DNA from: Roseburia sp.
GTDB taxonomy: Bacteria; Bacillota; Clostridia; Lachnospirales; Lachnospiraceae
DNA: 58,006 bases
NCBI GenBank assembly: GCA_023662875.1
Contig: JAMPIG010000010.1
Span: 1-58,006, forward strand
Direction of reading: 5' to 3'
In this document: in pieces, positions 7,819 to 16,821 of the stretch
Layout: each line of letters begins with the position of its first letter
Numbering within the stretch: the first letter of the stretch is position 1
The notes under the pieces: model-generated
What the model was told of the DNA's origin: nothing
Database searches by the model: none
Seen by the model: only the letters and a program-made list of their open reading frames with translations
Program-made: the position numbers and the translations under genes

Positions 7819-10455
7819 ATGAAAGCAATCCGATTAAAAACCGAATATATGACAAATCCCCGGGGGATCGATATCCCGCGTCCCCGGCTTACCTGGCTCT
7901 GTCAGGACGGCCTTTCCCAGACGGCTTATGAAATCAGTGCCTGGGACGAAAGCGGAACCCTCTGGGAGAGCGGTAAGGTATCCGGCTCCCGGATGGCTGC
8001 GTTTTACGGCGCGGAGCCAAAAAGCCGTCAGACCGTCTTCTGGAAGCTCCGCCTTTGGGACGAGAAGGATCAGCCCGGCCCCTGGAGCGAAACCGCCTTC
8101 TTTGAGACGGGACTTCTGGAGCGGAAGGATTTTATTGCCCGCTGGATCGATCCCGAGCCCGACCGGGATCCCGAGGCGCACAAGCCCGCCAGCTACCTGC
8201 GGAAGCGCTTTTCGATCGAAGAGGACTTCCGGCGGGCGCGGCTGTACATCTCCTGCCACGGCCTCTACGAGGCTCACCTCAACGGGAAGCGGGCAGGAAA
8301 TTTTGTCCTGGCGCCCGGCGTATCCAGCTATGCGCAGCGCCTTGCCTATCAGACCTATGACGTGACGGAGCTGCTTTGCCCCGGCGATAACGAGGTGCAG
8401 GTAATTTTGGGCGACGGCTGGTATCGGAGCTGCTCCGGCGTAGACGGAGACCGGAACCTCTTCGGCAAGGATGTCGCGCTCTGGTTTCAGCTGGAGCTGG
8501 ACGGCAGGGCGGTCTGCCTCTCGGACGAGAGCTGGGAGGCCTCCCAGGAAGGGCCTTTGCGGGAAAACGATATGCAGCAGGGCGAAATCTACGACGGAAG
8601 AATCCGGGAGATCGGCGGCTGGCATCCTGTCCGGATCGCTCCCTTCGGCACGGACAATCTCTGCGCCTCCAACTGCGTACCGATTCTGGAGCAGGAACGC
8701 TTTCCGGGCAGACTCTTTACCACGCCAGACGGAGCTACCGTGATCGACTACGGCCAGAACCTGGCCGGTTATATCGAACTTACCGTGAACGCCCGGGAGG
8801 GAGATACCCTCGTCCTGACTCACGGAGAGACTCTGGACGAAAACGGAAACTTTACCCAGGAGAATTTTCAGGATCGCGACCGCCACAAGGAGGGCGGAAC
8901 CCGTCAGCAGGTGGTTTATACCTGCCGAGAAGGTCTGAATCACTATAAAACCCGCTTCTCCATCTGGGGCTTCCGTTACGCGAAGCTGGAAACCAACGCC
9001 GACTTAAGCGAGGCTTCCTTCACCGCGATCGCGGTCTACTCCGAGATGGAACGCCTGGGTCGCTTTGCCTGCGGCAATCCGCTGGTGGAACGGCTGGTGG
9101 AAAATACCGTATGGAGCATGAAATCCAATTTCTGCGACGTGCCTACGGACTGCCCTACCCGGGAGCGGGCCGCCTGGACCGGCGATATGGGCATTTTCGC
9201 GGAAACCGGACTGTACCTGGCCGACTGCTATCCCGTAATCCGGAAATGGCTGGGGGAATGCCGCCTGAACCAGTACCCGGACGGCAAGGTAGCCAATATC
9301 GCCCCGAAAAACAACCGTCCCACCTTTACGACAGAGCTGCTGGCCGGATCTGTCGGCTGGGGCGATGCCTCGATCCTGGTTCCGTGGGCGCTGTACGACC
9401 GCTTCGACGACCTGCGGATTCTGGAGGAAAACGCGGACATGATGCGCAGATGGTACGCTTATCTGGAGAGCCGGGCCGGGCAGAAGACTTCTCCGACAGA
9501 AAGCCTGAACCCGGACAACATCCCGGAGCAGTACCGCGCCATGCTGGCCAATCTGCCAAAGGAGGCGCTGGCGGAAATGATGAAAAAATTCGCCCCTCCG
9601 GCACAGGAGGAGAATCCCTGGGCGGAATATGCGATCGAGACCGGAACTGACTACGGCGAATGGTGCGAGCCGGATACCTCCTCGATCCAGAACATGGGCA
9701 AGCCCCAGAGCAAGGTTGCCACAGCCTATTACGCGAAATCCGGCGGGATGCTGGCGGAAATCTCCGGGCTGCTGAACGACCCGGAAGGAACAGAACGCTA
9801 CGCCCGGATCAGCGAGGGCGCGAAGCGAGCCTTCCGCTTTCTGGCGGCAAAAGACGGTCGAATCCGTTCGGATCGGCAGGCGGAGTATGTCCGGGCGATC
9901 TCCTTCGACCTGCTGAGCGAGGAGGAAAAAAGGCAGGCGGCGGCGGATCTGAACGACCTGGTCATCCGCTGCGGCTATCACCTGAATACCGGCTTCCTCT
10001 CCACCCCGCAGCTCTGCCCTGTGCTGGCGGACTACGGCTACACCGAAACCGCCTACCGCCTCCTGCTGCAGGATACCTGTCCGAGCTGGCTCTACGCGGT
10101 TCAAAAGGGCGCTACCACCATCTGGGAAAACTGGGACGGCGTCAATGAGAAGGGGGAGGTAAAGGCTTCCCTGAATCATTATTCCTACGGCGCGGTCTGC
10201 GGTTGGCTGTTTTCCGGCGTCTGCGGGATCCGGGTAACGGGCTCCCGCATTCAGATCGCTCCCCGGCCTCATCCCCTCTTAGGACGCGCGGAGGCCAGCT
10301 ACCTGTCTCCTCTGGGCGAAATCGTCAGCGGCTGGCAATACGGCGAGGACGGAAAGCTCACCTTCCACATTCAGATTCCGGCAAACGCGGAGGCTGAGCT
10401 ATCGCTGCCGGACGGACGCCGCGAAGCGCTTACGGCGGGAGAATACTGGTTTTGA
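7819..10455 (+). CDS. GH78 alpha-L-rhamnosidase
   Basis: 878 residues with AAGGAGG seven bases before the ATG. N-terminal beta-sandwich domains (about 1-300) precede the (alpha/alpha)6 barrel (about 430-790). The catalytic region has the GH78 signature DCPTRERAAWTGDMG around residue 440, and the distal acidic site TTIWENWD lies near 770, followed by SLNHYSYGAVCGW typical of the family. There is no signal peptide, so it hydrolyses terminal alpha-L-rhamnose from imported glycosides in the cytoplasm. It stands alone, divergent from an AraC gene. GC is noticeably higher than in the AT-rich upstream gap. Family assignment is strong; the natural substrate is unknown. Confidence 0.93.
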   Translation: MKAIRLKTEYMTNPRGIDIPRPRLTWLCQDGLSQTAYEISAWDESGTLWESGKVSGSRMAAFYGAEPKSRQTVFWKLRLWDEKDQPGPWSETAFFETGLLERKDFIARWIDPEPDRDPEAHKPASYLRKRFSIEEDFRRARLYISCHGLYEAHLNGKRAGNFVLAPGVSSYAQRLAYQTYDVTELLCPGDNEVQVILGDGWYRSCSGVDGDRNLFGKDVALWFQLELDGRAVCLSDESWEASQEGPLRENDMQQGEIYDGRIREIGGWHPVRIAPFGTDNLCASNCVPILEQERFPGRLFTTPDGATVIDYGQNLAGYIELTVNAREGDTLVLTHGETLDENGNFTQENFQDRDRHKEGGTRQQVVYTCREGLNHYKTRFSIWGFRYAKLETNADLSEASFTAIAVYSEMERLGRFACGNPLVERLVENTVWSMKSNFCDVPTDCPTRERAAWTGDMGIFAETGLYLADCYPVIRKWLGECRLNQYPDGKVANIAPKNNRPTFTTELLAGSVGWGDASILVPWALYDRFDDLRILEENADMMRRWYAYLESRAGQKTSPTESLNPDNIPEQYRAMLANLPKEALAEMMKKFAPPAQEENPWAEYAIETGTDYGEWCEPDTSSIQNMGKPQSKVATAYYAKSGGMLAEISGLLNDPEGTERYARISEGAKRAFRFLAAKDGRIRSDRQAEYVRAISFDLLSEEEKRQAAADLNDLVIRCGYHLNTGFLSTPQLCPVLADYGYTETAYRLLLQDTCPSWLYAVQKGATTIWENWDGVNEKGEVKASLNHYSYGAVCGWLFSGVCGIRVTGSRIQIAPRPHPLLGRAEASYLSPLGEIVSGWQYGEDGKLTFHIQIPANAEAELSLPDGRREALTAGEYWF

Positions 10456-10614
10456 CTGCCGCCTTTGAAAAAGGATGCCAGACATAGAGCCATTCTGTGA
10501 TGTTTGCAGAGCGGCTCTTACCGTATCTGGAAAGCGTTACATAACGTGAAAAATCGCAAGAAATGATAATACAACCGGGGTCTCAGGTAGTATAATAAGC
10601 CTGTCGGAGAGAAA

Positions 10615-10704
10615 AAGCTTTTCGGAATACGGATGAAGAAGCCTCCTCGCTGGATGCTCGAAACCGCGCCGGGGGAAGCTTTTCCGAATACGGATGGAGA
10701 AGCC
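10615..10704. repeat. 29-bp direct repeat upstream of the AraC-GyrI gene
   Basis: Copies at 10615-10643 and 10676-10704 (AAGCTTTTC/CGAATACGG core, then ATG(A/G)AGAAGCC) differ at two positions and start 61 bp apart. They fill most of the leader between a possible TATAAT box (10591-10596) and the start at 10731. The rest of the 275-bp gap shows a weak AGAGCC/GGCTCT hairpin after the rhamnosidase gene. Confidence 0.7.
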
Positions 10705-10730
10705 GCTAAAGCGGTCAGGCAGGAGGCGGA

Positions 10731-11618
10731 ATGAATAATCTACAATTGGTGGAAAAGGTATTGTATTATATTGACGACCACCTGGCGGATGGAATGGAAT
10801 TTGAAAATCTGGCGAAGCATTTCGGGTATTCGCCCTTTCATTTTCACAGGATTTTTTCCGCGGTGACCGAGCAGACCATGATGGAATACATCCGAAAGCG
10901 CAGGCTTACCATCGCGCATCAAAGGCTGTGTAAAACCCGGGAAAACGTGGCGGAGATCTGCTACAGCGTCGGCTTTCACAGCATACAGACCTTTAACCGG
11001 GCCTTTAAGGAGACCTTCGGGATGACGCCCCTGCAGGCAAGGGATCGCAAGGCGTTTATTACCTACCGGGACATTCCCACGATTGTGTCAGGATATCTCA
11101 AGAAGGTAGAGCTGGAGGGCGTTTACGCGATAAATCCGCAATTCGTCGAAAAAGACGAGTTTATCATTGCCGGTTACCGTAAGCACACGAAGGACGGCTT
11201 TCACGTCATCGGAGAAGCTTGGCATGAGTTGAAACAGCATTGGGATGATATCCAAAGGAAAGACGAAAGGGTAATGTACGGGTTTGAGGATTATTCTGAG
11301 GATTACCGCGCCGATCCCCCCGCTTTTTATTACATGGCGGCGGTGGAGGTAGGTCGGGAAACCAAGCTGCTGGCCGGAATGAGCCGGAAAGTAATCCCCA
11401 AAGCGGAATACGCCGTATTTACGGTGAACGGAAACAACGCGAACGGGGAGATCGGGCAGGCATTTCACTATATTTATCATGTCTGGCTGCCAAATTCCGA
11501 GTACTGCATGGACGAAAGGATTCTGGCGGATTTCGAATACTATGACGAGCGGTGGGACTGCCAGACCGGGGCAGCGCAGGCGGATATTTATATTCCGGTA
11601 CGGAAGCTGGAGGGATAA
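10731..11618 (+). CDS. AraC-family regulator with GyrI-like effector-binding domain
   Basis: 295 residues. The first 100 form the AraC DNA-binding domain (FENLAKHFGYSPFHFHRIFSAV, then NVAEICYSVGFHSIQTFNRAFKETFGMTP). The remainder is a GyrI/SOUL-type small-molecule-binding domain (FIIAGYRKH, EYAVFTVNG, DIYIPVRK). This is the Rob/SoxS-like arrangement used to sense small hydrophobic compounds. The GNAT gene begins 3 bp after its stop, so the two form an operon. The ligand is unknown. Confidence 0.9.
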   Translation: MNNLQLVEKVLYYIDDHLADGMEFENLAKHFGYSPFHFHRIFSAVTEQTMMEYIRKRRLTIAHQRLCKTRENVAEICYSVGFHSIQTFNRAFKETFGMTPLQARDRKAFITYRDIPTIVSGYLKKVELEGVYAINPQFVEKDEFIIAGYRKHTKDGFHVIGEAWHELKQHWDDIQRKDERVMYGFEDYSEDYRADPPAFYYMAAVEVGRETKLLAGMSRKVIPKAEYAVFTVNGNNANGEIGQAFHYIYHVWLPNSEYCMDERILADFEYYDERWDCQTGAAQADIYIPVRKLEG

Positions 11619-11620
11619 CG

Positions 11621-12205
11621 ATGGCGTTTAGCGATTTGTTTCAGGAATTTCAACCGTTCCGGGTGGACAGAGATATTTTTTTAAGACAGCACGAGCCCGA
11701 AGGGGACGCAAGACCTTTTTGGGAAATCTATAGCGACGAGGAAAATTTCGAGTATTACGCAGGCTATCGAAAGCCCGGCCCCTGGGAGGAAGAAAGCACG
11801 ATACGCGCGGTCGCAAGCAGGGTAAAGGGATTCAAAGGGAAGCGCGAATATTCCTGGGTGATCACCTTTCGCGGAGAAGTAGCCGGTCAAATACAGCTGT
11901 TCAATTTTACCAATCACAATACCTGCGCGGAGGTAGGGTATTTTGTAAAAAGAGAGTATTGGAATCAGGGCATCAATACGAAGGTCTTAAAAGCCGTGTG
12001 CAAATTCGGCTTCGAGGTCATGGGCTTTGAGCGAATTGAAGCCATGGCGCATGTCGACAACATCGGCTCCAACCGAACGCTGCAGAAAGCGGGCTTTACG
12101 CGGGAGGGAACGATGCGGAAGCGCTTTTATCGACAGGAGAAAGCGGAGGACGGTAATATGTATGCTATCGTAAGGGGGGATCTCACCGCGAATCCCCCCG
12201 CTTAA
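11621..12205 (+). CDS. GNAT family N-acetyltransferase
   Basis: 194 residues starting MAFSDLFQEFQ, three bases after the regulator stop. It has the RimJ/RimL-type fold: IQLFNFTNHNTCAEVGYFVKREYWNQG for the central strands and acetyl-CoA loop, and ERIEAMAHVDNIGSNRTLQKAGF for the C-terminal motif. It probably acetylates a protein N-terminus or a small amine. Co-transcription with an AraC-GyrI sensor suggests modification of a compound that the sensor detects; this is inference. A GGGGGGAT/ATCCCCCC hairpin spans its last codons (about 12175-12200). Confidence 0.87.
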   Translation: MAFSDLFQEFQPFRVDRDIFLRQHEPEGDARPFWEIYSDEENFEYYAGYRKPGPWEEESTIRAVASRVKGFKGKREYSWVITFRGEVAGQIQLFNFTNHNTCAEVGYFVKREYWNQGINTKVLKAVCKFGFEVMGFERIEAMAHVDNIGSNRTLQKAGFTREGTMRKRFYRQEKAEDGNMYAIVRGDLTANPPA

Positions 12206-12294
12206 ACTGTCGTTCGAGATCGTTGAGGCGAAAAACGCGCAGAAAACAGCCACAGAAAACGGTTTGAAAAGTTCGAAAATTTCTATAGTTTGTA

Positions 12295-12323
12295 TTGTAA
12301 TTGTATGCCGGATAGGTTAAAAT
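12295..12323 (+). promoter_or_regulatory. Sigma-A-like promoter of the AAA-ATPase gene
   Basis: TTGTAA (12295-12300), a 17-bp spacer, then TAAAAT (12318-12323). It is placed about 35 bp before the gene start and inside the 150-bp gap after the GNAT gene. Confidence 0.5.
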
Positions 12324-12361
12324 CAAGAAGGAGAAGAACCGGAACAGGCGGAGGTGGGATG

Positions 12362-14068
12362 ATGCGGAAAGCGTTGCCAATCGGGATCGAAAACTTTGAA
12401 GACATGGTGCGATCCGGCTATTATTATGTGGATAAAACATTGTTTCTGAAAGAACTGCTGGACTTGAAGGGCAAGGTAAATTTGTTTACCCGTCCCAGGC
12501 GTTTCGGGAAAACACTGAATCTGAGTATGCTCCGATACTTTTTTGAAGATACCGGAGATGCGGAAAAGAACCGGAAAAACAAGGAGCTTTTCCACGGCCT
12601 GAAAATTATGGAGGCGGGCGAGGACTATACGGCTCAGATGGGTCTGTATCCGGTGATAAATCTGACCTTAAAGTCAGCGAAGCAGGATAGCTATGCCCTT
12701 GCGTATTACATGATACAGACGGCAGTCAGCACGGAATTCGAGCGACACAGAAGTATGGTGGAAAGCGGAAAAGCCAGCCTTTCTCCAAAGGAATATGAGC
12801 AATATACCGCAATCGCGGAGGGAAGAGCGGAGGAAAAGGATATCCGGAATTCTCTGCAGCTATTCAGTCGCTGTATGCACAAGATTACCGGCAAAAATAC
12901 CGTCATCCTGCTCGACGAATATGATGTTCCTCTGGAAAATGCGTACTTCAGCGGATTTTATACGGAGATGGTGAGCTTTATCCGCTCCCTGTTTGAGTCC
13001 GCCTTAAAGACCAACGATTATCTGCAGTTTGCGGTGATTACAGGCTGTCTGCGTATTTCAAAAGAGAGCATTTTTACTGGTTTGAATCATCTGAGGATTA
13101 TTTCTGTGCTTGATAAAAAATACAGCGAGCACTTTGGCTTCACAGAGGCGGAAGTACTGCAGATGATGAACTATTATGGCGCAGAGAGCCGTTTCCCGAC
13201 CATGAAGGAATGGTATGACGGCTATGCATTTGGAAATACAGAGGTTTACAATCCATGGAGCGTAATAAATTATCTGTATGACCTTTCCGCAGATATCGAC
13301 GCGTTTCCGCGCCCTTACTGGATCAATACCAGCTCCAATGACATTATAAAGGATTTAATTGGGAGGGCGGACAGAGATACCAAGGGGCAGATTGAAACGC
13401 TCTTAACCGGCGGAACGCTGGATATTCAGGTACATGAAGAGGTTACCTATGAGGATATGCGCGGCAGCGGCGAAAACCTGTGGAATTTTCTATATTTTAC
13501 CGGGTATCTGACGAAGCAAAAAGAATATTTTAAGGAAACGGCAGTGTTTTTACAGGTGAGAATCCCGAATACAGAGGTCAGGACAATTTACCGGAATACA
13601 ATATTGGGCTGGTTTCGCCAAAGGATAGAAAAGCAGGATTTTCGGGATTTATACCGCGCCATGGAGGAAGGCAACGCTGAAAAAATGCGGGATATCTTGA
13701 ACGAGCAGCTTTTTGGCACGATCAGCTTCTATGACAGCGCCGAAAACTTTTATCACGGGTTTTTAACCGGAATTTTAAGTCAAAGCGAAAACTATCTGGT
13801 GAAATCCAATCGGGAGTCCGGGAACGGGAGGTCTGACATTATGGTGAGAAGTCCGTCCCTGCGGGGCAGATCCTTTATTCTGGAGCTGAAGGTATCCGCC
13901 TGCATCGACGACCTGGACGCCGACGCGGACAAAGCGCTGGAGCAGATCTACCTAAAAAAATATACGGACGAACTGCGCGCGGAAGGGTATCGCAGGACGG
14001 ACTGTTATGGAATTTCCTTTTACCGAAAGGACTGCGAGGTTCGGTTCGGAGGAGCCGCCGGGGCCTGA
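12362..14068 (+). CDS. AAA-ATPase-like protein with C-terminal PD-(D/E)XK nuclease domain
   Basis: 568 residues. Start chosen at the second of two adjacent ATGs (12359/12362), seven bases after GGAGG. The N-terminal AAA-ATPase-like domain opens with [22 protein letters not shown], carries a P-loop variant RPRRFGKT and a Walker B-like VILLDEYD. The C-terminal part has GNGRSDIMV and FILELKV, the D...(E)XK signature of the DUF1703 nuclease-like domain. This PF09820/PF08011 pair is expanded in gut Clostridia and Bacteroidetes; its role is unproven, with defence or mobile DNA functions often suspected. It has its own promoter and is followed by a strong terminator. Confidence 0.9.
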   Translation: MRKALPIGIENFEDMVRSGYYYVDKTLFLKELLDLKGKVNLFTRPRRFGKTLNLSMLRYFFEDTGDAEKNRKNKELFHGLKIMEAGEDYTAQMGLYPVINLTLKSAKQDSYALAYYMIQTAVSTEFERHRSMVESGKASLSPKEYEQYTAIAEGRAEEKDIRNSLQLFSRCMHKITGKNTVILLDEYDVPLENAYFSGFYTEMVSFIRSLFESALKTNDYLQFAVITGCLRISKESIFTGLNHLRIISVLDKKYSEHFGFTEAEVLQMMNYYGAESRFPTMKEWYDGYAFGNTEVYNPWSVINYLYDLSADIDAFPRPYWINTSSNDIIKDLIGRADRDTKGQIETLLTGGTLDIQVHEEVTYEDMRGSGENLWNFLYFTGYLTKQKEYFKETAVFLQVRIPNTEVRTIYRNTILGWFRQRIEKQDFRDLYRAMEEGNAEKMRDILNEQLFGTISFYDSAENFYHGFLTGILSQSENYLVKSNRESGNGRSDIMVRSPSLRGRSFILELKVSACIDDLDADADKALEQIYLKKYTDELRAEGYRRTDCYGISFYRKDCEVRFGGAAGA

Positions 14069-14090
14069 AAACAATGCTTTTCTACCTTTT

Positions 14091-14117
14091 CCCCGCCCGT
14101 CCAGGGCGGGGTTATTA
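14091..14117 (+). terminator. Rho-independent terminator
   Basis: CCCCGCCC (14091-14098) pairs with GGGCGGGG (14104-14111) around a 5-nt loop, followed by TTATTAT. It lies 23 bp after the ATPase stop. Confidence 0.85.
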
Positions 14118-14216
14118 TACTCTACAGGAATCTTCGTTCCCTTTTATCCGGCGACGGCATCTCCGCGAAGCACAAATTCGATCATCCGTGCGCCGGTTTT
14201 AACCGCACCGCCAGCT

Positions 14217-15119
14217 TTATTCCCACTCTAACGTCATGTACTCCGTGCGCAGATACCCTTCGCCCCAGGGCTGCAGGAAGCTGATGTACTCCTCTCCTCT
14301 GGCGCAGATTTCCCGTTTCACTCCGTCTTCCGTCCCCGGCCTCTCCACGATCAGGTAGGCGGTATCCCCTGGGATTCGCAGCTTCGGCTCCTGCGCCGAA
14401 AAGATCTGCTCCAGCTGCTCTCCCGACATCCGGCGGAGCACATTGTTCTCCTCGTCCAGAAAGAGAATATTTACCGGTCTGTCCGCCTCGGTGCAGACAA
14501 TCTTTATCGTAAACTCCGTCTTCTCCCCTGTTTTCTTCCCATCCCGGGTTTCCGTTCTTTCTTCGGAAATAGCGGAGGACATGGACGCCCCTGCGGTCAG
14601 CTCCGACGTCAGCCCCGGTCCGGTGCGCAGATAAATCTCTCCCCCCGCCGTCTGGTAAACCCGGTTCAGGTAAAAGCTTCCCTGCCCTCCGGGCTCTACA
14701 TAAACCGTCGTCTCCATCGAGCTCAGCTCATCTCCCGCGACGATCTCACTGTACCCGAAAATCTCGTCGGTAAAATTGTACCCCGCTTCCTCCCCGGAGC
14801 CCTCGTTCCGAAGCCTGACCTCATAAATTCCATAGCCCTCCACGCCCGGGAAGGTCACGCTGGGATGCCCTTCCTCCCATCGGATTTCCCCGGGAATCCT
14901 GCCGGGCTCCTCCTCAAGGCTTACTTCTCCCTTCCAGTTCACCGTCAGCTCCGCCGTCCCAGTCTCCAGATACTCCCTGGTCAGGAACACTCCCGCCAGC
15001 CGGTCTTCCCCGGTCTCAAGCTCCTCCCTCGCCAGGCTGCAGCCGCCGAGCAGCGCCGCCCCCAAAAGGCAGATTGCCAGACTGAAAATCCTCTTTTCCC
15101 AAGAACGTCCGTTTTTCAT
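14217..15119 (-). CDS. Putative lipoprotein of unknown function
   Basis: 300 residues from the ATG at 15119 (MKNGRSWEKRIF). Earlier in-frame starts would put about 40 polar residues before the signal peptide. A lipobox LLGGCS follows a hydrophobic stretch (about 12-27), so the mature protein should be lipid-anchored outside the membrane. The body is rich in Glu, Gly and beta-type sequence, with no domain I can name. It convergently faces the AAA-ATPase gene. The 300 bp upstream hold two AAGAGG hairpins and no gene. Confidence 0.75.
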   Translation of the reverse strand: MKNGRSWEKRIFSLAICLLGAALLGGCSLAREELETGEDRLAGVFLTREYLETGTAELTVNWKGEVSLEEEPGRIPGEIRWEEGHPSVTFPGVEGYGIYEVRLRNEGSGEEAGYNFTDEIFGYSEIVAGDELSSMETTVYVEPGGQGSFYLNRVYQTAGGEIYLRTGPGLTSELTAGASMSSAISEERTETRDGKKTGEKTEFTIKIVCTEADRPVNILFLDEENNVLRRMSGEQLEQIFSAQEPKLRIPGDTAYLIVERPGTEDGVKREICARGEEYISFLQPWGEGYLRTEYMTLEWE

Positions 15120-15268
15120 TCCGCTCACCAACCCTTTCCTTTCCACCATCATTTTCCCATTCCGAAGAATCTTTCCGAAATAATTCTGATTTTCTATACG
15201 GAATCTCTTTCCGCCATGCCACCAACGACGGCACAAACCAATCCCACGGAACCATTCGGTTCCGGGAA

Positions 15269-15312
15269 GAATCGCTTCCCAAAGAGGTGGGCTATGCCCC
15301 CTCTTGCGATTC
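15269..15312. repeat. AAGAGG hairpin, copy 1
   Basis: An AAAGAGGTGGGC arm pairs with GCCCCCTCTT around TAT, extended by GAATCGC/GCGATTC outer arms. Related hairpins lie at 15348-15376 and 20413-20438. Confidence 0.7.
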
Positions 15313-15347
15313 TTTAGTGTGTAATTTAGATTTTCTTAGCGGGCGTA

Positions 15348-15376
15348 CTAAAGAGGTGTGTTACACACCCTCTTGG
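15348..15376. repeat. AAGAGG hairpin, copy 2
   Basis: AAAGAGGTGTG pairs with CACACCCTCTT and is followed by TGGCATTC, as in copy 3 at 20413. A second hairpin, GGCGAA/TTCGCC, follows at about 15387-15402. The position is downstream of the small HTH gene, so it may act as its terminator. Confidence 0.65.
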
Positions 15377-15422
15377 CATTCTTCGAGGCGAATTCGTTCG
15401 CCTTGTATAACTTAGAAAATCT

Positions 15423-15641
15423 TTACACACTTTCCAGCTCCCCGTCAAATTTCAGAATATCCCCCACGTCGCACTGCAGATAATAGCAGATCTTGTTGAC
15501 GGTTCCGAAGCGGACGCCCCTTGCTTTCCCGCTGCGCAGGATCGACAGATTCGCCTCTGTGATCCCTACCAGCGCGCACAACTCCTTCGAGGTCATATGC
15601 CGCTCCTTTAAAACATCATCCAGATAAACTCGGATCGCCAT
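15423..15641 (-). CDS. Small XRE/Cro-type HTH regulator (YozG-like)
   Basis: 72 residues, essentially one helix-turn-helix (MTSKELCALVGITEANLSIL, then FGTVNKICYYLQCDVGDIL). It begins 9 bp after the stop of the membrane protein gene, so the two form an operon. Small regulators of this type typically accompany a multi-pass membrane protein (often DUF2975) in Clostridia. Two identical-design palindromes upstream of the operon (16547-16607) are its likely autoregulatory operators. Confidence 0.9.
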   Translation of the reverse strand: MAIRVYLDDVLKERHMTSKELCALVGITEANLSILRSGKARGVRFGTVNKICYYLQCDVGDILKFDGELESV

Positions 15642-15650
15642 AGCCGCCTC

Positions 15651-16529
15651 CTAGATAAAAAGATCGTTGTCTTCCTTCAGCCTGCTGCCCTCCAGATAGA
15701 GCCCGGACAGGATCAGGATACCCAACAGAATAACCGTTTCCCGCAGCGGGAAGGTCAGGGTAAAGCTGCTGCTGTAAAGCTTTCTTCCGAACAGAAGCTG
15801 CAGCAGGTTCATCCCCAGATTGGCGAACAGTACCGCCGCCAGGAAACGGGCGCTAAGCCTTTTTATCAATTCTACCCTCCTCCGGCTTTTTTCGCTGAAG
15901 CCGTCCGTCCCGCCGTCCCGCAGCAGCCCCAGAACCACGCTCCACAGGGCCAGCTCCAACGCCTCCGGCAGCAGCGTGCAGAAAATCTGCAGCAGCAAAA
16001 AGGCATAGCTCAGCTCCAATCCGCCCTGGGACGCCATCGTATTTCCGGCTTTTACCGTGTCGTATTTTTCCGTAAATTCCCCCGCGCCCTTAAGAAACAG
16101 TCCCGCCGCCGACAGAAAAGTATAGACCAGCAGCACAACCCTCGCCTCCCGGAAAAGCCTGCGCCTTTCCCAGCCCTCATACCCGCTCAGGAACCGCAAC
16201 AGAAACCAGGTCAGGAGCGCGCTGTCGATCGTCAGGGCAAAGGCGCACTTTCCCGCCTCTCCCAGGCCGACCGGGAACAGCTTCTTCTCCAGATAAGTCG
16301 GATTGATAAAAAACCAGAGCCCCGTCAGCAGGAGCACCGCGATCAAAAGCAGCAGCCAGTCCGCCTTCCGATTCCGTTTTTGAAGCAGCAGCCAGGCCAG
16401 CAGCGCCAGCGGGGAGAGCCCCGCCGCCAGATAGAAAACCCAGGCTGCCAAGTTCCCCGCCCCGCCGGACAGGGAAAGCCTTCTCAGCATATTTCCCAGC
16501 TGCTCCCAGGGAAAGGTCAGATAATTCAT
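15651..16529 (-). CDS. Multi-pass membrane protein co-transcribed with an HTH regulator
   Basis: 292 residues with about seven predicted hydrophobic segments (around 25-48, 57-72, 90-113, 130-150, 175-205, 232-255 and 268-285). It has no motif I recognise. The partner gene encodes a 72-residue HTH protein, an arrangement also seen for DUF2975 proteins, but this protein is about twice their usual length. Function unknown. Confidence 0.75.
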   Translation of the reverse strand: MNYLTFPWEQLGNMLRRLSLSGGAGNLAAWVFYLAAGLSPLALLAWLLLQKRNRKADWLLLLIAVLLLTGLWFFINPTYLEKKLFPVGLGEAGKCAFALTIDSALLTWFLLRFLSGYEGWERRRLFREARVVLLVYTFLSAAGLFLKGAGEFTEKYDTVKAGNTMASQGGLELSYAFLLLQIFCTLLPEALELALWSVVLGLLRDGGTDGFSEKSRRRVELIKRLSARFLAAVLFANLGMNLLQLLFGRKLYSSSFTLTFPLRETVILLGILILSGLYLEGSRLKEDNDLFI

Positions 16530-16546
16530 CCCGCATTCTCCTTTCT

Positions 16547-16607
16547 ATTATTGTTTTTCGATAATTTTTCTTTAAGCATAACAGCAAAATTATTGTTTGT
16601 CAATAAT
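16547..16607 (-). promoter_or_regulatory. Pair of operator-like palindromes before the membrane/HTH operon
   Basis: ATTATTG-N5-CGATAAT at 16547-16565 and ATTATTG-N5-CAATAAT at 16589-16607. The second is a perfect inverted repeat extended to AAAATTATTG/CAATAATTTT. Their starts are 42 bp apart, four helical turns, just upstream of the start at 16529. The expected binder is the HTH protein at 15423-15641. Confidence 0.65.
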
Positions 16608-16736
16608 TTTTATATCTTGCAAACAACCGACGGATTTTATACAATTATAATATGTTCCAGAATCAACCGAATCCACAGCAGGCTGATACAGGGTTAAGCT
16701 TCACGGCTTCACTGGATTACGACGCACCCTCGCGGA

Positions 16737-16783
16737 AACAATAGAATTCACGCTTCGCGAGAATTCTATTGTCATGAATAAAA
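16737..16783. repeat. Dispersed 45-bp palindrome family, copy P1
   Basis: Perfect 11-bp arms CAATAGAATTC (16739-16749) and GAATTCTATTG (16761-16771) flank a CGCTTCGCG-type loop, then GTCATGAATAAAA. Related copies lie at 37778-37860 (two), 50270-50317 and, partly, 52101-52124. The ATG in its conserved tail creates a false upstream start for the permease gene. Confidence 0.85.
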
Positions 16784-16821
16784 ACTTATTATCGAAAACA
16801 AAACGCAAAGGAGAACCCGCC

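Noticed and set aside
7834-8943. Long open frames antisense to the GH78 gene and similar long antisense frames in the GC-rich genes
   Set aside because: They mirror real genes in codon-biased DNA, lack ribosome sites and show no domains.
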